From positions 1 to 26,007 of the IMG/VR virus record IMGVR_UViG_3300017751_000189: 26,007 nucleotides of DNA; one strand, 5' to 3'. Below are positions 22,701 to 26,007 of the stretch, piece after piece. This DNA is from a virus. The notes under the pieces were generated by a model. That model saw only the letters and a program-made list of their open reading frames with translations. It did no database searches and had not been told where the DNA came from. Made by a program: the position numbers and the translations under genes. Numbering within the stretch: position 1 is the stretch's first letter; each line of letters opens with the position of its first letter.

Positions 22701-25586
22701 GATCGTGATAACTTTACAGCACGACCAATGTATCTTTCTGATAATGCTCGTTGGAGCTATGTTTATACGAACACGGGAATGCAGACAGCTGCTACTAACA
22801 ATTTTAGTTCATGGAATCCTGGTGAGCCTGGAAATTCGTTCACAGTACACTCTGGAAAACGTAAAAATTCTCTTACACTTGACTTTATTGAAAAGGTATT
22901 AGTTGATCAACCATATGCCTCAGATCACATTAGTGTTAATCCTTATGATGTTGCAACTTGGAGTGGTAACCTTGAACTTTCACCATCTAGTGATGAGTGG
23001 AAAGATGTTACTAATGCTCCTGAAATTGTCACAAATATTGACGGTGATAATAGTGCTATTATGCAACAGATTGCAAACAATCCAAACATATTAGGTACAG
23101 AATGGAATGAATGGGAAAGTGAATGGTCACCGAACCCTCGTGGTAGGGGAATAACTGACACGTTTAGTGAAGATGAGCGTCTCTCTCAGCGACGTGCTCT
23201 ACGCAGAACATTCCGTAGAGAACTTCGTGAAGGTATTCAAACATCTCTTGTAGAAAACTTCCAAAGAGAAGTGATCGACGATAGAGTCTTAAATGTCACG
23301 TTCGTTCCATTCATTCGTTCTCGTAAGGTTCACTTTAAAGCAAGTATGCTTAAGCCGAATACTACTTTCTTCCTTTATTTTGATGATGTTAACATTACTT
23401 CATACGCTACTGATAGTGGCGCATTTGTTCAATTCGGAGGTGGTACTGGAGCCCCAACCACTGCTATCACACAGCAGCAGAGTGAAACTGTTATAAGATA
23501 CGAGGGACTCTACGGTACTCCGGCTCCGGCAGGTGAGACTAGTATTACTGGAACGAATGGCACTATTGTTTCAAACAATGCTGGTGAAGTTGATGGTTGG
23601 TTTGTTATTCCTAATAACGATAGTCTTAGGTTCCGCACAGGTTCACGACAAGTTAGACTTACCGACAGTTCAACCAATAACAGAGTTTTAGAACTTACCG
23701 CTGCTGAAAGTACTTATCATGCTAAAGGATTATTGGAAACCCGTCAACAAACAATTCTTTCAACACGTCAACTCGTCTTCGAAAGAACACGGCTTCAAGA
23801 AAGAAGAAATGTTCTTATAAGTGAGCGTGTTGTTCGTAGGGATCCTGTCGCACAGACATTCATGATTGGAAATGAGCCTACTGGTATTTTCCTTTCTTCA
23901 GTTGATATTTTCTTCCAAGCGATAGACCCAAATCTTCCTGTTGAGCTTAGCATTGTTTCTGTTGAGAATGGTATTCCTACACAAAAGACAATTCCATTCT
24001 CACGGGTAACTAAACTTCCTGGTGCCGTCAATACCTCGCCGACCGACGCCAGCGCAGAAACCAAGTTTATGTTTGATACTCCAGTTTACCTACAACCTGG
24101 TGTTGAATATGCTATTGTTCTAATATCGAACAGCGCAAGATACCGAGTATGGCATGCTGAAGTTGGTGAAACTAATGTAGTTCCGTCTGGACAAAATGCT
24201 GAAACTATTAATAAGAATGTCAATATGGGTGTTCTTCTTAAGAGTCAGAACGCATCAACATGGACACCTGATCAAAATAAAGATCTTAAGTTTACACTAA
24301 ACAGGGCTGATTTTAAAATCCCGTCAGTAAACAGCGGGGGAAACCAAACCGATCAGATAGGAGTATTCACCGGACTTTCACCACAAAGAGGGCAAGTCAC
24401 ATACATTAATGTTACTAACGGAGGTTCTGGTTATCTTGGTGGTCCTCCAGCAGTAACTCTTTCGGGAGGTGGTGCTACAACACAAGCAACTGCTAAAGCC
24501 TTTGTTAAAAAAGGAGGAGTCATTGACTATATTGAAGTTGTAACAAACGGCGCTGGTTACGGAAGCGGGACGATTACTGTTACTATTGCCGCTCCTAGTG
24601 AAATTAGTATTGTGAATAGCGCAGCAGGTGTTGACACTACTAATAATAGAATTATTCTTCCAGACAATGTTATTGAAGCAGTTAATGGACAAAAGTTCAC
24701 ATATAAAAAGAACGGCAGCCAATCTGCGATTACAAATTTACAGTCGGGAACCGAATACCATGCGAAAACCGTTGATTCCCTTGGGAATGAAGTTTCACAT
24801 AGTCGATTAATACAACTAAGTACAAGTGCAGGAGGAACCGCAATAACTTTAGGATCACTAGGAGATCCAGAGCAAACTCTTCTTCCTACTTCAACCGCTG
24901 CGGCAACTGCCGAAAAAGATGTTTGGAAAGCTTCTGCGTATCTTCCTATTATTCAAGATATGCTTCTTCCAGAAGTAAGTGTTGATTACACATTAAATAC
25001 TGCTGAAACTAAAGCATACACAGCATTTCCTGGAGAATTGGTTTACGCAGGCGATCGTGTTACTCATGACAAAGATAGTGGTCATGATAAGTCTGGTGCA
25101 GATCAGCTAAAACTTCAAGCGGAGCTTACTACAACTGATTCTAGACTTTCACCAATTGTTGATCTAGATCGTCTTTCCCTTGTTACATTTGATAATATTG
25201 TTAACGATTCAAACGAGTTTGAAACAACAGAAGATGACGGCCAATGCGCTGCAAGATATGTCACAAAGAGCGTTAAACTTGAAAATCCTTCTGATCAAGT
25301 TGATATTTACTTTGATGGTGTTCGCCCAGATGAATCAACAGCGATTGAAGTTTATGCTAGGTTTGGTAATAAAACATCTGCTAATTCTTTCGACGCTATT
25401 CCGTGGACTAAGATTGAAACAGATGGTGAAGTTCCAGTAAGTTCTAACTATCAATTTGGTGAAGTGCATTACACAGGTTCAGTCTCTGAAGAATTTGATC
25501 AAGTTGCTATTAAGATTCTATTTAGATCATCGAACTTGGCATACGTTCCTGAAATTAAAAACCTTAGAATTATTGCATCTCTATAA
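19800..25586 (+). CDS. Very large DUF4815-type baseplate/tail structural protein
   Basis: A 1928-residue protein, the largest in the window. The N-terminus matches the DUF4815 type seen in marine T4-like phages: PYSDDFSQDKNYLRILFRPG then RSVQVRELNQLQSNIQDQID. About residues 895-925 hold RRYTMRDIGDLEQRIHNLEY followed by YTALSQLE, a second hallmark. Later blocks are LNVTFVPFIRSRKVHFKASM (about 1163), RRDPVAQTFMIGNEPTGIFL (about 1345) and FMFDTPVYLQPGVEYAIVLI, which look like repeated beta-sandwich units. A GGSGY/GAGYGSG module lies near 1540-1595. It follows the gp8-like gene, where T4 has the peripheral baseplate genes 9-12, so it is probably a peripheral baseplate or fibre-anchor protein. Sequence homology to gp9-gp12 is not evident. 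Confidence 0.85.
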   Translation: MAITTYSAAPYSDDFSQDKNYLRILFRPGRSVQVRELNQLQSNIQDQIDKFGRHVFKDGDRVLDGYTNYDSSIQSIGITWANSSTSLTDAQLTALKGKEITATNSSGTWRAKILSVVKVTDNTVGYRLYIKLIGGAGTIITNNDSITLATGEANITIGGNTYTAGNTIATVVTAVESPGFHGGVFQDAGVFFIKGHFVHTDATEAFFAKSVNSGVISKLTGNAVFDITETIVESTTDTSLNDNSNGEPNANAPGADRYKISLSLKFIPSTNTNVLSGQQRIQLLDIKEDRVLNPARTEYSELGKALAERTQEESGSYVINPFKNEVREYLNSAGNRGRYTAAEITNSGGTPLLDLTNSTATAEGKKRFIIGVEPGVAYVQGYRVELEDKQDVVCDKGRESSDEGTEANYKLSVNRGQFIEGSLTRSDTNGTKEIAIADISAFEFAPNKQYKLFSSSTSTSANNQVGTCRIHAIENTNFNSAPNPAGDETPDKTEASKRLYIYDIQLLSGKKLSQAKALILNPATATPDEHTVLQNSSGFELKDTAENASRMVYPLGGYDVKSINISDAKRIVQKRFSTTTPSAQSPNLEMVSAGVIKITAASGNGFISTDPDDYVVVQANAGTDSAAGETFAKDVTIATVSGLQVATIKLRRADGTAPSSSDLIVVFAPVEEQMPLGVKTQATETFTNGGVNRTLGHGDIITLNKVDAYSITSIKHGDPAASPSTQITLPLSDFELFSGQTDTHYGLSQIVYKGSLNLRSNKLEIIFSYYNHTTAGVFAANSYKTAGGALVDLEDIPQYEDLKLSNCLDFRQSIQLAGEETNTKPNSVANVAFTYYKARKDIIALSQLGELKYVKGNASESPVFPQIPSDSLILYRINKPGYLYSLNDLVIEVANNRRYTMRDIGDLEQRIHNLEYYTALSQLESEATETQINDGDGFPRFKGGIITDAFRGHGVGDTNSPGYRAAIDRDNFTARPMYLSDNARWSYVYTNTGMQTAATNNFSSWNPGEPGNSFTVHSGKRKNSLTLDFIEKVLVDQPYASDHISVNPYDVATWSGNLELSPSSDEWKDVTNAPEIVTNIDGDNSAIMQQIANNPNILGTEWNEWESEWSPNPRGRGITDTFSEDERLSQRRALRRTFRRELREGIQTSLVENFQREVIDDRVLNVTFVPFIRSRKVHFKASMLKPNTTFFLYFDDVNITSYATDSGAFVQFGGGTGAPTTAITQQQSETVIRYEGLYGTPAPAGETSITGTNGTIVSNNAGEVDGWFVIPNNDSLRFRTGSRQVRLTDSSTNNRVLELTAAESTYHAKGLLETRQQTILSTRQLVFERTRLQERRNVLISERVVRRDPVAQTFMIGNEPTGIFLSSVDIFFQAIDPNLPVELSIVSVENGIPTQKTIPFSRVTKLPGAVNTSPTDASAETKFMFDTPVYLQPGVEYAIVLISNSARYRVWHAEVGETNVVPSGQNAETINKNVNMGVLLKSQNASTWTPDQNKDLKFTLNRADFKIPSVNSGGNQTDQIGVFTGLSPQRGQVTYINVTNGGSGYLGGPPAVTLSGGGATTQATAKAFVKKGGVIDYIEVVTNGAGYGSGTITVTIAAPSEISIVNSAAGVDTTNNRIILPDNVIEAVNGQKFTYKKNGSQSAITNLQSGTEYHAKTVDSLGNEVSHSRLIQLSTSAGGTAITLGSLGDPEQTLLPTSTAAATAEKDVWKASAYLPIIQDMLLPEVSVDYTLNTAETKAYTAFPGELVYAGDRVTHDKDSGHDKSGADQLKLQAELTTTDSRLSPIVDLDRLSLVTFDNIVNDSNEFETTEDDGQCAARYVTKSVKLENPSDQVDIYFDGVRPDESTAIEVYARFGNKTSANSFDAIPWTKIETDGEVPVSSNYQFGEVHYTGSVSEEFDQVAIKILFRSSNLAYVPEIKNLRIIASL

Positions 25587-25774
25587 TGGAAAGTAAGTTT
25601 ATAAGAAAAGGCCTGGGAGTACTTATTAATAAAGATGAGTCGGTTTATAATGCAAGAATAATAGCAAAGAAAAATAGTCAAAAACACCAATCTCAAGAAG
25701 AAGAAATTCAATACTTAAAGGCTGAAATTGACGAGCTGAAAGAAATACTTAACACATTAATATTAGATAAATAG
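25586..25774 (+). CDS. Small coiled-coil protein
   Basis: A 62-residue protein with a basic N-terminal half and a predicted coiled coil over about residues 38-60 (EEEIQYLKAEIDELKEILNT). Its start shares one base with the preceding stop (TAATG), so translation is probably coupled. It ends 4 bases before the next ATG. Marine T4-like phages often carry a small protein of this type at this point. A fibre-attachment or assembly role would fit, but no function is known to me. Confidence 0.7.
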   Translation: MESKFIRKGLGVLINKDESVYNARIIAKKNSQKHQSQEEEIQYLKAEIDELKEILNTLILDK

Positions 25775-25778
25775 CAAC

Positions 25779-26007
25779 ATGGACTCTATAAATTTTGACA
25801 ACTTTACCACCAATGGTGTAGAACTTAGCGATACACTTTCTAGTTGGAGGAAGAAGACGAATGGTATTATAGCAAAAATTAGTACAGAGGAAGCTGGATT
25901 AGACGCTTTACAACAAAAAGTTAACGGCTTTCAAGATGGTGCTAATACGGTTGCTCTTGGTAAGATACAACAAGTAAGTGACAATAAGCTTCTAGGTAAT
26001 GTGAGCG
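25779..26007 (+). CDS. N-terminal part of a probable tail-fibre or baseplate structural protein
   Basis: The first 76 residues of a protein cut by the window edge. It begins MDSINFDNFTTNGVELSDTL, continues SSWRKKTNGIIAKIS, and near the edge reads LGKIQQVSDNKLLGNVSG. The 'GVELSDTLxSWRKKTN' start is a pattern I associate with fibre-like structural proteins of marine T4-like phages, where it may serve as a virion attachment segment. 'DNKLLGN' strands are typical at the beginning of repetitive fibre shafts. It follows the small coiled-coil gene by 4 bases. A near-consensus GATAAATA at 25766-25773 precedes the ATG. Confidence 0.75.
   Translation, partial: MDSINFDNFTTNGVELSDTLSSWRKKTNGIIAKISTEEAGLDALQQKVNGFQDGANTVALGKIQQVSDNKLLGNVS

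Noticed and set aside
23795-24722. Minus-strand open frames inside the DUF4815 gene.
   Set aside because: No family features or start signals; they disappear beside the long, well-supported plus-strand gene.
25766-25773. GATAAATA before the last, partial gene.
   Set aside because: It has a mismatch at the first, important T, and the predicted start would coincide with the ATG itself. Kept only as a remark in the gene entry.
1-26007. Search for tRNA genes, CRISPR arrays, insertion sequences and attachment sites.
   Set aside because: No cloverleaf-like segment, regularly spaced palindromic repeats, transposase or integrase was seen. The only repeats lie within coding sequence and are in-frame.

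Overview
The window is about 26 kb of a contractile-tailed, T4-like phage genome. It most resembles the marine branch (cyanophages and pelagiphages) rather than enteric T4. Reasons: a gp32 of the marine type, a very large DUF4815-type structural protein, a gp8-like protein much longer than T4's, an AT-rich base composition, and several exact copies of the T4-type late promoter TATAAATA. I see no tRNA, rRNA, CRISPR array, insertion sequence or integrase. No gene-free stretch exceeds about 70 bases once a small gene hidden in the apparent gap at 3361-3531 is counted.

Layout. (1) Positions 1-1724, plus strand: the end of a sulfotransferase-like gene, then replication genes 59 (helicase loader) and 32 (ssDNA-binding protein). 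A sigma70-type promoter lies before gene 32 and a strong hairpin follows it. (2) Positions 1783-5957, minus strand: a tail-assembly operon reading leftward, with gp4 (head completion), a conserved protein of unknown function, a tail-tube-fold baseplate protein, gp26, a 61-codon reading frame reachable by a -1 frameshift, and the tape measure protein. (3) Positions 5958-5992: a 35-bp divergent intergenic region with two late promoters facing and overlapping each other. (4) Positions 5993-26007, plus strand: a tightly packed baseplate operon, with gp48, gp53, gp27-like hub, gp5-like spike, a 1157-residue protein ending in an M15-type peptidase domain, an unknown 141-residue protein, gp25, gp6, a protein in the gp7 position, a gp8-like protein, a 1928-residue DUF4815 protein, a small coiled-coil protein and the start of a probable tail-fibre protein.

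The minus operon supplies the tail tube initiator, tape measure and its probable chaperones, while the plus operon supplies hub, wedges and periphery of the baseplate. Both are fired from one short divergent late-promoter region.

The most interesting observation is at the end of gene 26. Seven T residues (minus strand 3544-3538) sit in the correct phase for a U UUU UUU -1 slip, just before the gp26 stop codon. They lead into a 61-codon frame that has no start codon of its own and ends inside the tape measure start. This is the architecture of the lambda G/GT tail-assembly chaperones. Other notable points are the face-to-face late promoters, a strict 27-27-16-16 residue repeat in the tape measure, an apparent move of cell-wall hydrolysis from gp5 to the next gene, and late-promoter boxes fused to stop codons that would give almost leaderless mRNAs.
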